A DNA stretch of 29,357 nt from Bacillota bacterium (GTDB lineage Bacteria > Eremiobacterota > SpSt-956 > JAKJGF01). The notes beneath the pieces are model-generated. The model ran no database searches. It had not been told where the DNA came from and worked only from the letters and a program-made list of their open reading frames with translations. Shown here piece by piece: positions 15,197-23,493 of this stretch (positions within the stretch are counted from its first letter, which is position 1; each line of letters opens with the position of its first letter). Location of the stretch: contig JAKPQU010000441.1 in NCBI GenBank assembly GCA_029555925.1, positions 1 to 29,357 on the forward strand, read 5' to 3'. A program made the translations under genes and the position numbers.

Positions 15197-16339
15197 CTAC
15201 AACATACCTTTTTTCATTAAAATATAGCCCCATATTAATGAAAATATGAGAGCTACTATAAAAATTATGATGAAGGCGTAGGGATGATTTGCAAGGGGGA
15301 CGCCTACATTCATTCCGAAAAAACTGGAAATCATAGTTGGTATTGCCAGTATAATGGTCATTGATGTGAGAAATTTCATGACGATATTCAGGTTATTGGA
15401 AATTATTGACGCATAGGCTCCTCTTGTGCCGCTCAGGATATTACTGTATATATTTGTCATATCTATAGCCTGTTTTATTTCTGTAATAACATCTTCCAGA
15501 AGATCTTTGTCATCTTCGTACATTTTTATCTGAGGGAATTTAAATTTCAGAATTTTCTCAAGTACCATTTCGTTGCCTTTTAATGAAGTTGAAAAATATA
15601 CAAGTGATTTTTCAAGGCTGAACAGATCTACTAATTCCTGGTTCCTGAGTGATCTGTGTAATTCCTTTTCTATTTTGTCGCTTATTTTATCTATATTTCT
15701 CAGATATTGAAGATAATAGATTGAGATTTTGTACAGAATTTGAAAAAGGAATCTTGTTTTCTTAAAACTATAGAAGGTTTTTACTTTACCTTCTATAAAG
15801 CTTTTAAGTATCGGGTTTTCCCTTAAAGATACCGTAATAATATACTGGCCGTTTATCAGTATTCCAAGGGGAATTGTGCTATAGAAGTCCATATGTTTTC
15901 CCGAAGATTCTACTACAGGTATCTGACATAATATGAGCAGCTGGTTGTCTTCCATATCAATTCTCGGTCTTTCTTCTTCATCAAGAGCGGCTTTTATAAA
16001 ATCCTGGGTCACATTTGTACAGTTGCAAATATACTGGATTTCTTTTTCCGTAGGATTGACCATGTTTATCCATGAGCCATAAGCAGGTTCTGCAAGTTTT
16101 ATAAACCGTGTCCCCAGATCATCTTTGGCAGGTGATTCTTCCCAGAAAGCAGACATATGTATGGATAGAATGTGTTGAACTGCAATTAGAAAATTTACTG
16201 TAAAAGGTTTTTCTCCTTCAATATAAAATAGCTGGCCGAAGAAAGTCGAATGAATTTTCCCTTTCGACCATACATGTTTTAGAGATTCTTCTATAAACTG
16301 TGAGTGCCTTCCCTGAATTGTTTTATAAATTTCAATCAT
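15197..16339 (-). CDS. corA: CorA-family divalent cation channel with N-terminal insert
   Basis: Inner-membrane pentameric magnesium (or cobalt) channel, 380 residues, longer than the usual 310-320. The C-terminal GMNVG signature (about 343-347) sits between two transmembrane helices (about 320-340 and 352-373). The long stalk helix region (YLQYLRNIDKISDKIEKEL) is typical. The first eight residues, MIEIYKTI, match the start of ordinary CorA. The following CorA strand resumes only at RFIKLAEPAYGSWINMVNPT, leaving about 67 extra residues between. SD AAGGAAA lies before the ATG, next to a family B repeat. Confidence 0.9.
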   Translation of the reverse strand: MIEIYKTIQGRHSQFIEESLKHVWSKGKIHSTFFGQLFYIEGEKPFTVNFLIAVQHILSIHMSAFWEESPAKDDLGTRFIKLAEPAYGSWINMVNPTEKEIQYICNCTNVTQDFIKAALDEEERPRIDMEDNQLLILCQIPVVESSGKHMDFYSTIPLGILINGQYIITVSLRENPILKSFIEGKVKTFYSFKKTRFLFQILYKISIYYLQYLRNIDKISDKIEKELHRSLRNQELVDLFSLEKSLVYFSTSLKGNEMVLEKILKFKFPQIKMYEDDKDLLEDVITEIKQAIDMTNIYSNILSGTRGAYASIISNNLNIVMKFLTSMTIILAIPTMISSFFGMNVGVPLANHPYAFIIIFIVALIFSLIWGYILMKKGML

Positions 16340-16352
16340 ATAATTTCCTTTT

Positions 16353-16430
16353 TTACTGACCTGAGCATAAGCATTTAATAAAGGTTTTCCGCCCGCAGGA
16401 GCATATATATTTATGCTTACCTCAGTAATA
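16353..16430. repeat. Family B palindromic element between radical SAM gene and corA
   Basis: The best complete copy, 78 bp. The left arm TTACTGACCTGAGCATAAGC and right arm (reverse complement) TATTACTGAGGTAAGCATAA flank a GC-richer centre GCCCGCAGGAGC. On the minus strand its TTACTGA end supplies the final Tyr codon and the TGA stop of the upstream radical SAM gene. Confidence 0.75.
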
Positions 16431-18986
16431 GTTTGCCAGAGGACTATTCCCTTCAGCAGTCAATAATTTTATACGGCATATCTTTTCTACACTTAAACTT
16501 ATACCGGAATCATTCATTACCTTTATAACTTCCTGTGGTTTTATTGTTCCTCCTTCTTCCATATTGATCCATAGTTCCATAGAGATTTTATCATTATTTC
16601 TTTCTATAATCTCCAGTTTTTTTATAAGAGGTTTTATGTTTATAGTTTTTCTTCCTTTTTTTCTTATTTTTTCAAACAGTATTTCATCTTGCTTCAAAAA
16701 ATCTTCTATTTTGTCTTTACCTCCCGAGCAGTCTATCCTGTAAGCTCCGATTTTAATAATTGCATTGAGAGCAGGCGATTTTAACGGGATAATGCTGCAT
16801 TTAAGCACTTTCATACCTTCCGGGAGAAATCTGTTAATTTCCTTCTGAAATAATTCAGGCTCTACCGGCTGTGCCATTACAATATCTCCCCATTCATTGT
16901 AACTTTCTATACCTGATGACAGCGGAGGCCCCAGGGCAATTTTAGGTTTCGGATTAAAACCCTGAGAAAAAGCTACAGGTAAACCGGTAAATCTCACGGC
17001 TCTTTCTATAATTCTTATGAGACCCAGGTGGGAAATGAATTTTGTTTTATCAATTTTTTCAAAGTTAAATCTTATAAGGGTTTTATTTGCTGTTACATCA
17101 GACATTTCTTTTTGAAGCTTTATATCGGGAATTTCTTCAGACGGAGGATAGAGTTGATTTTTGACTCCCAGGCTCTGACATACACCGCATTGAGAACAGA
17201 CAGAGAATCGACAGTCTTTTGTTTCAACATATTCTAAAGCTTTTTTCCTTTCCCCGAGGAGAAATTCTTTCTTTATACCTGAAGATATGTGCTCCCATGG
17301 CAGTATTTCCTCCTCTTTTCTTTCTCTGTTTGCATAAAAAGAAGGTGAAATATTCACACTGTTAAATGCTTCCTGCCACAGGTCGAATCTGAAATAATCT
17401 GACCAGTTGTCGAAACGGCAACCCAGTTCCCAGGCTTTTAATAAAACGTCTCCCAGTCTCCTGTCTCCTCTTGCAAATACTGCTTCTATAAAGCTCTGTT
17501 CTCTTTTATGGAAATTTATAAAAATTTTCTTCTGTTCTTTTCCTGTTTTTAAATTTTTAAATAGAAAATTCTGTTTCTCTTTCAATTGTTCCATACTGTC
17601 CTGACCTTCCCATTGAAAAGGCGTATGAGGCTTGGGGACAAAGGAAGAAAATGCAACAGATATTCTGGATAATTTATATTGCTTCCCTATAGTAAAAACC
17701 TTTCTTATAAGTTTTACTATTTCTTCGAGATCTTCCTCTGTTTCTGTCGGAAGGCCTATCATAAAATAAAGTTTTAATTTATCCCATCCGGCGGATAATG
17801 TTGCTTCTACGGTTTTCAGCAGATCTTCTTCTGTAACCTGTTTGTTTATTACCCTTCTCAGTCTTTCACTTCCTGCTTCAGGAGCAAAGGTAAAACCTGT
17901 TTTCCTCACCTTTTGAACCTCTTCTGCCAGCTTTGCAGAAAATGTATCAATCCTCATAGATGGCAATGATAGGGCTATTTTATCGTGTTTCTGAGAACTC
18001 ATGAGATGTTTCAATAACTGTTCTATTGATGAATAATCGGTCGTGCTTAGTGAGGACAGGGAGAGATCTGGGTAACCGGTGTTATCAAGAAGTTTGTTTG
18101 CAAGGTTCAGGCAGGTCTGAAGACTTCTTTCTCTTACAGGGCGATAGATATATCCTGCCTGACAGAATCTGCAGCCCCTGGTACATCCTCTGAATATTTC
18201 TATTACTGCTCTGTCATGGATAACCTCCATAAGGGGAGTAAGGATTTTTTCCGGAAAAAATGTTTTATCAAGATCAGATGATACTCTTTTTTCTACTTTC
18301 TCAGGGCCTTCTTTCCGTATAATTCTTTCTATTTCTCCTGAAGAATGGTAGGTTATTTCATAAAAAGACGGTACATAAACACCGGCAATCTTTGATAACC
18401 TTCTGAGTAAATCTATTTTTGTCCCCTTTTCTAAAAATTTCCATCTGTAAAATTCTTCCAGTATTTCCAGTATGACTTCTTCTCCTTCTCCCAGGACAAA
18501 GAGATCAAAGAAACTATCAAGAGGGGCGGAATTAAATGAACCTGAGCCTCCTGCTATTACGAGAGGGCCTTCATGCCTTTCACATGCTCTTACAGGAATA
18601 TGGCTCAGAGAGAGCATACCGATTATATTTGTATAGGTCAGTTCATGTTGCAGGGTAAAACCTATAATATCCATGTCTTTAAGAGGTGTCCATGTTTCCA
18701 CTGTAGTAAGTGGTATATCTTCTTTTCTCATAATCGCTTCCGCATCGAACCATGGAGAATAGGCTCTTTCTGCAAGGAATTTTTCCTCTCTGTTTATCAG
18801 GTGATAGAGTATTTTAAATCCTATATTCGAAAAGCCAACTTCGTAAACATCGGGGAATGCCAGTGCTATACTGACAGAACCTTCTTTCGGCTTTATAAAT
18901 GAATTTACTTCCTGTCCTATGTACCGTTCCGGTTTTTCTACGGAAGGAAGTAAAAGCTTTTCTATTTTTTCTTTGATATTATTCAT
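16422..18986 (-). CDS. B12-binding-type radical SAM protein fused to DUF2344
   Basis: An 854-residue fusion of the TIGR03960 radical SAM family with a C-terminal TIGR03936/DUF2344 domain. The N-terminal part (35-180) resembles a cobalamin-binding Rossmann fold (ALAFPDVYEVGFSNIG). RGCTRGCRFC gives the 4Fe-4S cysteines Cys268, Cys272, Cys275. A second cluster, CRFSVCSQCGVC (about 586-597), may bind another iron-sulfur centre or zinc. DUF2344 starts near 625 (FEKIDKTKFISHLGL). The substrate is unknown. The conserved position next to rng and rplU suggests an RNA or ribosome modification role, by inference. The stop lies inside a family B repeat end. Confidence 0.9.
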   Translation of the reverse strand: MNNIKEKIEKLLLPSVEKPERYIGQEVNSFIKPKEGSVSIALAFPDVYEVGFSNIGFKILYHLINREEKFLAERAYSPWFDAEAIMRKEDIPLTTVETWTPLKDMDIIGFTLQHELTYTNIIGMLSLSHIPVRACERHEGPLVIAGGSGSFNSAPLDSFFDLFVLGEGEEVILEILEEFYRWKFLEKGTKIDLLRRLSKIAGVYVPSFYEITYHSSGEIERIIRKEGPEKVEKRVSSDLDKTFFPEKILTPLMEVIHDRAVIEIFRGCTRGCRFCQAGYIYRPVRERSLQTCLNLANKLLDNTGYPDLSLSSLSTTDYSSIEQLLKHLMSSQKHDKIALSLPSMRIDTFSAKLAEEVQKVRKTGFTFAPEAGSERLRRVINKQVTEEDLLKTVEATLSAGWDKLKLYFMIGLPTETEEDLEEIVKLIRKVFTIGKQYKLSRISVAFSSFVPKPHTPFQWEGQDSMEQLKEKQNFLFKNLKTGKEQKKIFINFHKREQSFIEAVFARGDRRLGDVLLKAWELGCRFDNWSDYFRFDLWQEAFNSVNISPSFYANRERKEEEILPWEHISSGIKKEFLLGERKKALEYVETKDCRFSVCSQCGVCQSLGVKNQLYPPSEEIPDIKLQKEMSDVTANKTLIRFNFEKIDKTKFISHLGLIRIIERAVRFTGLPVAFSQGFNPKPKIALGPPLSSGIESYNEWGDIVMAQPVEPELFQKEINRFLPEGMKVLKCSIIPLKSPALNAIIKIGAYRIDCSGGKDKIEDFLKQDEILFEKIRKKGRKTINIKPLIKKLEIIERNNDKISMELWINMEEGGTIKPQEVIKVMNDSGISLSVEKICRIKLLTAEGNSPLANYY

Positions 18987-19012
18987 AGTTAATATAATAA
19001 TTTAGCTCCTTT

Positions 19013-19143
19013 TTATATGAGAATCGTTAAGAGTGAAGGGTGAAGAGAGGAATACTTTCTCGTTTTTCACTATTCACAACTCACGACTCACTTTTCACTG
19101 CCCACTGGTCACTGAGAACTGCTCACCGGTCACTGATTACTGT
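19013..19143. repeat. Long bipolar heptamer array at the sugar-transferase 3' end
   Basis: In the minus direction, twelve near-perfect phased units: GTAATCA, GTGACCG, GTGAGCA, GTTCTCA, GTGACCA, GTGGGCA, GTGAAAA, GTGAGTC, GTGAGTT, GTGAATA, GTGAAAA. A spacer and opposing CTTCACC, CTTCACT units follow, closing with GATTCTCATATAA. The outer TTATATGAGAATCGT also flanks the array inside the AlaX-like gene. Confidence 0.85.
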
Positions 19144-20558
19144 GCTCCTGTCCCCATAAGTATAACAGGAAATGTCTTCAAAATAATCTTTACGTCGAGT
19201 GCAAGTGACCAGTTATCTATATATTCAAGATCCAGTTTCATCCATTGATCAAAATCGATATTGTTTCTGCCGTTTACCTGCCAGAGGCATGTAATGCCAG
19301 GTTTCATACTGAGTCTTCTTCTCTGCCATCTTTTATATTTTTCCACTTCTTCCGGTATGGGAGGGCGGGGGCCTACAATACTCATTTCTCCTTTCCATAC
19401 ATTGTATAACTGGGGAAGTTCATCGAGGCTTGTCTTTCTGAGTATTGCTCCTACGCCTGTAACCCTGGGATCGTCTTTCATTTTAAATACAGGTTCAGTC
19501 ATTTCATTGTATTTTCTCAATTCCTCTATTTTCTCTTCTGCACCTTCTTCCATTGTTCTGAATTTATATAATCTGAATTTTCTGCCGTTCAGACCTGCTC
19601 TTATCTGGCTAAAAAATACTGGCCCTTTGCTGTTGAGCTTTATTAATATTGCTATGAGAATAAATAGAGGAGAGCATAATATAAGAGCAATTGTCGATAT
19701 GAAAACATCTATAATCCTTTTCAATAACAGTTTCCACTGGTCATGTGGTGTTGTATGAAATAATAACATAGGAAGGCCTTGAAAGTTTTCAAGTTTCATT
19801 TCAGCAAAGGAAAGGCCGAGAAAATTTGACAGGACATATGTATCAATACCTTCTATCTCACAGATTTTGATAAGTTCTGACATGGTTTCAAGATTTTTGA
19901 TAGAAGGAGCCAGTACAAGAATATCTACAACACTTTTTGAAATAATTTTATGAGCATCATTAAATGTTCCTACAACAGGATAATTCATTATTTTTTTTCC
20001 GGACATATTTCTTTTTGAACTCAAAAAACCTATGACTTTAAGTCCCCAGTCTTTATTTTCATTCACTACCCGGAGAAATTCCTTTGCTCTTTTTCCTGTG
20101 CCTGCTATAAGGATCATTCTGTAATTATAACCTTTTCTTCGATAAATCCTCAGGATATACCTCATAACAATCCTCTCTGCAGAGAGGAACAGTAAAGAGA
20201 AAAACCAGAATAAAATTATTATGGCACGGCTTACAAAAATCAGTTTAAAGAAGAAAACACTGACTCCTGTAACGAGTACTCCGAGAGATACGGCTTTGAA
20301 TATATCCAGGAGTTCTGTTAAAAGGCTTTTTGTTCTATAAGTTTTATAAAGGCCTAGAGAAATAAAGACCGTTATCCATGTTATGGTAAAAAACATGGCA
20401 AGGCTATAGGGAGGAGATATATATTCTCCCTGGTTTAAAAGAGGTGTCGGGAAGAATTTGAGACGAATCGTATAGGCTATTATATAGGAAAAAATAACTA
20501 TAAAAATATCCAGTATGGCTGTAATTACTTTGAAAAAAAGTTCATGTTGTTTATGCAT
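19137..20558 (-). CDS. Polyprenyl glycosylphosphotransferase (WbaP/CpsE type)
   Basis: Inner-membrane initiating sugar-phosphate transferase for exopolysaccharide or O-antigen, 473 residues. Four N-terminal helices (about 10-125), a CoA-binding-like Rossmann segment (IAGTGKRAKEFLRVV, about 150-165), a fifth membrane segment (283-305), then the catalytic bacterial sugar transferase domain with KFRTM, the DELPQLYNV loop, SIVGPRPP and KPGITCLWQVNGR. It transfers a hexose-1-phosphate to undecaprenyl phosphate; the sugar cannot be read. It follows the O-antigen ligase-like gene. Its own promoter is at 20609-20637. The TAA stop comes from heptamer GTAATCA. Confidence 0.93.
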   Translation of the reverse strand: MHKQHELFFKVITAILDIFIVIFSYIIAYTIRLKFFPTPLLNQGEYISPPYSLAMFFTITWITVFISLGLYKTYRTKSLLTELLDIFKAVSLGVLVTGVSVFFFKLIFVSRAIIILFWFFSLLFLSAERIVMRYILRIYRRKGYNYRMILIAGTGKRAKEFLRVVNENKDWGLKVIGFLSSKRNMSGKKIMNYPVVGTFNDAHKIISKSVVDILVLAPSIKNLETMSELIKICEIEGIDTYVLSNFLGLSFAEMKLENFQGLPMLLFHTTPHDQWKLLLKRIIDVFISTIALILCSPLFILIAILIKLNSKGPVFFSQIRAGLNGRKFRLYKFRTMEEGAEEKIEELRKYNEMTEPVFKMKDDPRVTGVGAILRKTSLDELPQLYNVWKGEMSIVGPRPPIPEEVEKYKRWQRRRLSMKPGITCLWQVNGRNNIDFDQWMKLDLEYIDNWSLALDVKIILKTFPVILMGTGAQ

Positions 20559-20580
20559 AATATAAAGGCCTCGGAGATTT

Positions 20581-20637
20581 ATATTGTCAGGGTCGTCCCT
20601 GCCACAATATTATATTATACTGTGTTAGTAATTGCAA
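20581..20637 (-). promoter_or_regulatory. Promoter and leader hairpin of the sugar transferase
   Basis: On the minus strand, TTGCAA (20637-20632) and consensus TATAAT (20614-20609) are 17 bases apart. Just inside the predicted transcript lies CAGGGACGACCCTG (20589-20602), flanked by TGT/ACA, a compact hairpin that could be an operator or leader structure. Confidence 0.5.
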
Positions 20638-20647
20638 CAATTTATTA

Positions 20648-20757
20648 GTGAGAAGTGAAAAGTGAAAAGCAGGTAAAATCCAGTTTTTCACTTCTCACTT
20701 CTCACGACTCACTTTTCACGACTCGCTATTCACTTTTCACTATTCACTTTTCACTTT
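20648..20757. repeat. Bipolar heptamer array at the O-antigen ligase 3' end
   Basis: In the minus direction, units GTGAAAA, GTGAATA, GTGAAAA, GTGAATA, GCGAGTC, GTGAAAA, GTGAGTC, GTGAGAA, GTGAGAA are followed by a short spacer and opposing CTTTTCA, CTTTTCA, CTTCTCA units. The two arms can pair into a long hairpin. The first units encode the end of the upstream protein (VKSEK) and its TGA stop. Confidence 0.85.
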
Positions 20758-21928
20758 TTACTTTATTCATTTCCGTAGAAAAAATTGCCATTATAACCAT
20801 AAAATTCAGGGCCATTGGCGGATGATAGAGGATATAATCAAAGAGGCCATGAATTGAAATAGCAAGTAAAACTCCCAGAAATCCTGTGGCAAAGGCAGGA
20901 TTATCACCGGAACTGTAAAAATTAAACGCTTTTTTCCAGAGAACTATAAAAAACCAGGAAAAAGTTAAAAATCCAAGAAGACCTGTTTCTGCGAGAATAT
21001 TTATATACATGTTATTTGCATGATTGGCGACAAGTGAATGAGATAATCCTTTAATCGCATAGGCAGGATAGACCCAGTCAAAATTACCTGTCCCTGTACC
21101 AATAAATGGACTGGATATAAACATATGAAAACAGCTTTTCCATAAATTAAACCTGTGTAAAATGGCTATGTCCGAGTCATAGTTAAACATGGATACAAAT
21201 CTCACAAAGATAAAATTCGGAGCAAGTAAAGGTAATAAAATTGTTGATAGTAAAAGTACTATTAACGCAATAAAGTAGATTTTTTTATTACCTTTTAATA
21301 CTACATAAAATACCAGGACGGAAAAGAAAGCAACCCAGGCTCCTCTCGATAGAGAAAGGGCCAGGCCTGCCATCATTATTATAGCTGTAACTATCCAGAA
21401 GAGCCTGGCTTTTACTGGAAAATTTTTTTGAAAAAAAATAAAAGCTATAGAAAAAGGAAGGAATAAATTTACATATCCTCCATATATATTGTAGTGAACA
21501 AATGTGGCTCTTGCCGTATTTCTGTTTATATGCATACTGTCTATTATAAAGCCGTATATACACACCATTATGGATATATATACCATTGCAAGGAATAACC
21601 ATCTGGCACCGGAAGGTTTTCCGGAAAGTATATTTACTGATAGAATATATATAAGAAAATATTCTGTTAACTTCAATACCTCCTTGACAGAGGCAAATAT
21701 ATTGACGGAAGCCAGTGATGACATGGCAGATGCTATAATAAAACACAGGAGAGGTAATTCAAATCCGGCTTTATTGAAGGTAAAATCTTTCTTTTTAAAA
21801 GCTTTTACTATATATACGGCGGTAAGTAAAACAAGCATTATTTCATGGGGCTCAATCTTTGTGTACCCCAGGTTTACAGATATGGAAGATACAAGCAAGA
21901 GAAGCAATATAGCCATACTCCATAACAT
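20744..21928 (-). CDS. O-antigen ligase/polymerase-like membrane protein
   Basis: A Wzy/WaaL-family polytopic protein, 394 residues from the first ATG. About ten transmembrane helices, the family's SLSRGAWVAF segment (about 188-197), and a large periplasmic loop with HRFNLWKSC and GTGTGNFDWVYP before NHANNMYINILAETG. Expected role: polymerising or ligating lipid-linked glycan in the periplasm, together with the adjacent sugar transferase. The true start is probably upstream: the frame stays open for 24 more codons of hydrophobic sequence, and a GGAGG (22012-22008) sits seven bases before a CTG at 22000. The ATG at 21928 has no SD. Confidence 0.85.
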   Translation of the reverse strand: MLWSMAILLLLLVSSISVNLGYTKIEPHEIMLVLLTAVYIVKAFKKKDFTFNKAGFELPLLCFIIASAMSSLASVNIFASVKEVLKLTEYFLIYILSVNILSGKPSGARWLFLAMVYISIMVCIYGFIIDSMHINRNTARATFVHYNIYGGYVNLFLPFSIAFIFFQKNFPVKARLFWIVTAIIMMAGLALSLSRGAWVAFFSVLVFYVVLKGNKKIYFIALIVLLLSTILLPLLAPNFIFVRFVSMFNYDSDIAILHRFNLWKSCFHMFISSPFIGTGTGNFDWVYPAYAIKGLSHSLVANHANNMYINILAETGLLGFLTFSWFFIVLWKKAFNFYSSGDNPAFATGFLGVLLAISIHGLFDYILYHPPMALNFMVIMAIFSTEMNKVKSEK

Positions 21929-22002
21929 GTCCTTTATTGCTATGCAGACATATACGATAGAGCCTGCTATGAGTAGGTACCATACGTTTAATATTAACAG
22001 AA

Positions 22003-22365
22003 TTATACCTCCGTAATTAAAATATCCAGAACTTTTGCTATGAAATTCCTGCAGCTCGTACTGATCAATGTACCATCTGTTAATTTTATATTATAATGGG
22101 TTCTGGTTCTGTCCTGGTAGTAACCTGCAATAATTTCTTTATTTGCTACCGGTATAAGAACAAGATCGTCTTTTTTGAAGTCTGTTTCACCTTTTATAAG
22201 AATTATATATTCATTGTGTATTCCACTTCCCGACAAAAAGTCTCCCTGAACATAAAAAGCCATTATCTCTTCGTCATCAAGCCCTGAGATTATCTGCGAC
22301 ATATTACTCATAATTTTGTTTTTGGAGACCTGCAACAGGAGAGGATGATTTATAATAGTTAACAT
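22003..22365 (-). CDS. LexA C-terminal-like domain without catalytic residues
   Basis: A 120-residue protein that aligns by eye to the S24 peptidase half of LexA. HPLLLQVSKN matches the cleavage-site region (PLLGRVAAG), FYVQGDFLSGSGI matches RVKGDSMIDAGI, and NKEIIAGYY matches the EATVKRFY strand. The scissile Ala-Gly is replaced by Lys-Asn, the catalytic Ser by Phe and the catalytic Lys by Ala, so it cannot self-cleave. It overlaps the LexA DNA-binding gene by seven bases, and its last codons contain the SD of the O-antigen ligase-like gene, so all three are probably coupled. It may dimerise or sense a ligand for the N-terminal partner (inference). Confidence 0.65.
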   Translation of the reverse strand: MLTIINHPLLLQVSKNKIMSNMSQIISGLDDEEIMAFYVQGDFLSGSGIHNEYIILIKGETDFKKDDLVLIPVANKEIIAGYYQDRTRTHYNIKLTDGTLISTSCRNFIAKVLDILITEV

Positions 22366-22637
22366 TTCCTTCCTGTATATATGTCTGGATGTTTTTTTTC
22401 TTTAATCAGAGTGATTGACCTTGATTTACCTGCTTCTCTTTTTATATAGCCTTTTTTTTCCAGATTACATAAATGGCTATGAACAGTTGAACCGGAACGT
22501 AAACCCAGATGGGAGCATATTTCTCTGATAGAAGGCGTGTAGCCTCTTTTTCTGGTAACTTCTCTGATATACTCGATTATTTCTTTCTGTCTTTTTGTTA
22601 ATTTTTTCTTTTCTTTCTTTATTATTTTTTCTTTCAT
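22359..22637 (-). CDS. lexA: LexA N-terminal DNA-binding domain as a separate protein
   Basis: A 92-residue winged-helix protein with the full LexA DNA-binding domain: LTKRQKEIIEYIREV, GYTPSIREICSHLGLRSGSTVHSHL (recognition helix) and LEKKGYIKREAGKSRSITL. It ends after a short tail (TGRKC), where normal LexA continues into the peptidase domain. A lysine-rich N-terminal extension of about 12 residues precedes the usual start. The second half is encoded in the overlapping gene 22003-22365. No SOS box is recognisable in front of it. Whether it controls DNA repair or the downstream polysaccharide gene is open. Confidence 0.85.
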   Translation of the reverse strand: MKEKIIKKEKKKLTKRQKEIIEYIREVTRKRGYTPSIREICSHLGLRSGSTVHSHLCNLEKKGYIKREAGKSRSITLIKEKKHPDIYTGRKC

Positions 22638-22668
22638 CCTTTGTAACCTGCTGAAAAGTAATTTCTAG

Positions 22669-22697
22669 ATTATATCATTTTGTGAAGTTCATAGCAA
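22669..22697 (-). promoter_or_regulatory. Promoter of the split lexA operon
   Basis: On the minus strand, TTGCTA (22697-22692) and consensus TATAAT (22674-22669) have a 17-base spacer. The start codon follows about 30 bases downstream. No CGAAC-type or CTGT-N8-ACAG palindrome overlaps it. Confidence 0.6.
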
Positions 22698-22748
22698 GTT
22701 TATATGGATAGTGTCTTTTACGATGAATTGTATTTGATTTCATAAATT

Positions 22749-22816
22749 TATTACTGACCTGAGCATAAGCATGTAATAACAGTCTTGCTCCCTATTATTT
22801 ATGCTCATCTCATAAG
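22749..22816. repeat. Family B palindromic element, short copy
   Basis: The left arm TTACTGACCTGAGCATAAGC is identical over 20 bases to the 16353 copy; the right arm is TTTATGCTCATCTCATAAG. It lies in the 377-base gap between the divergent lexA and ytxH-type genes. The rest of that gap (22817-23000) is AT-rich and shows no signal I can name beyond the SD of the next gene. Confidence 0.7.
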
Positions 22817-23014
22817 TCTTAAATAAAATGGCCAGGGTCGAGTTTTAAACACCGTCATAATTTAGGAATTCACCTTTTATATAAAATTCTTAATTTCAAG
22901 AAGGGTTTTTAGGTTTCAAAGAGAAATACTAAAAAAATAATTTTGTAAATAAATATGGTATCTACATAGTTTTTACTAATATTTCCAGGGAAATATCAAG
23001 GAGCAGGAGAGGGG

Positions 23015-23440
23015 GTGACTATAGTGGAAAAAGGTAAGGGGCTGGATTTTTTTCTGGGTTTTCTTACAGGTACTCTTGTAGGTGCAGCCATAGCAATAAT
23101 ACTTGCACCTCAATCAGGTGAAGAAACCCGTGAATATCTTAAAGATCAGGCTATATTAATCAAGGATAAAGCTTCGGAAGTGGCCTCTGAAATGAGGGAT
23201 AAAGCAACGGAAATTGCAGGTGAAGTTAAAGAAAAAGCTGATAAAATGAAGGGCAAAGCTATTGTTATAGCCGGTGAAGTTAAACAGAGTGTTGTTGAAT
23301 CCAGAAATAGATTGAAAAATGTAATTTCATCTGCTGATAAAAAGGACGACATTATAGAACAAGATGTTTTAATGCATGAAGAAGTTACAGAAAGTCAGGA
23401 TCTGGCAGAAAAAGATGATATAGAAGATAAAGATGTTTGA
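23015..23440 (+). CDS. YtxH-domain protein with LEA-like helical repeats
   Basis: 141 residues from GTG 23015; GTG 23024 is the better start by SD spacing (GAGAGGGGG). One N-terminal transmembrane helix (FFLGFLTGTLVGAAIAIILA) is followed by the YtxH hallmark APQSGEETREYL. Then come roughly 11-residue amphipathic repeats (KDKASEVASEM, RDKATEIAGEV, KEKADKMKGK) and an acidic tail. YtxH-type proteins are general-stress membrane proteins in Bacillus, controlled by sigma B. The neighbouring STAS, RsbT- and RsbU-type genes fit a stress role, by inference. Confidence 0.75.
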   Translation: MTIVEKGKGLDFFLGFLTGTLVGAAIAIILAPQSGEETREYLKDQAILIKDKASEVASEMRDKATEIAGEVKEKADKMKGKAIVIAGEVKQSVVESRNRLKNVISSADKKDDIIEQDVLMHEEVTESQDLAEKDDIEDKDV

Positions 23441-23493
23441 TAATTCTTCCGTGAAGAATAAATTTTCTTATAAGGAGGTGTAGGCTTGAAATT

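Noticed and set aside
22638..22750. An SOS box controlling the split lexA.
   Set aside because: Neither a CGAAC-N4-GTTCG nor a CTGT-N8-ACAG palindrome is found near the promoter.
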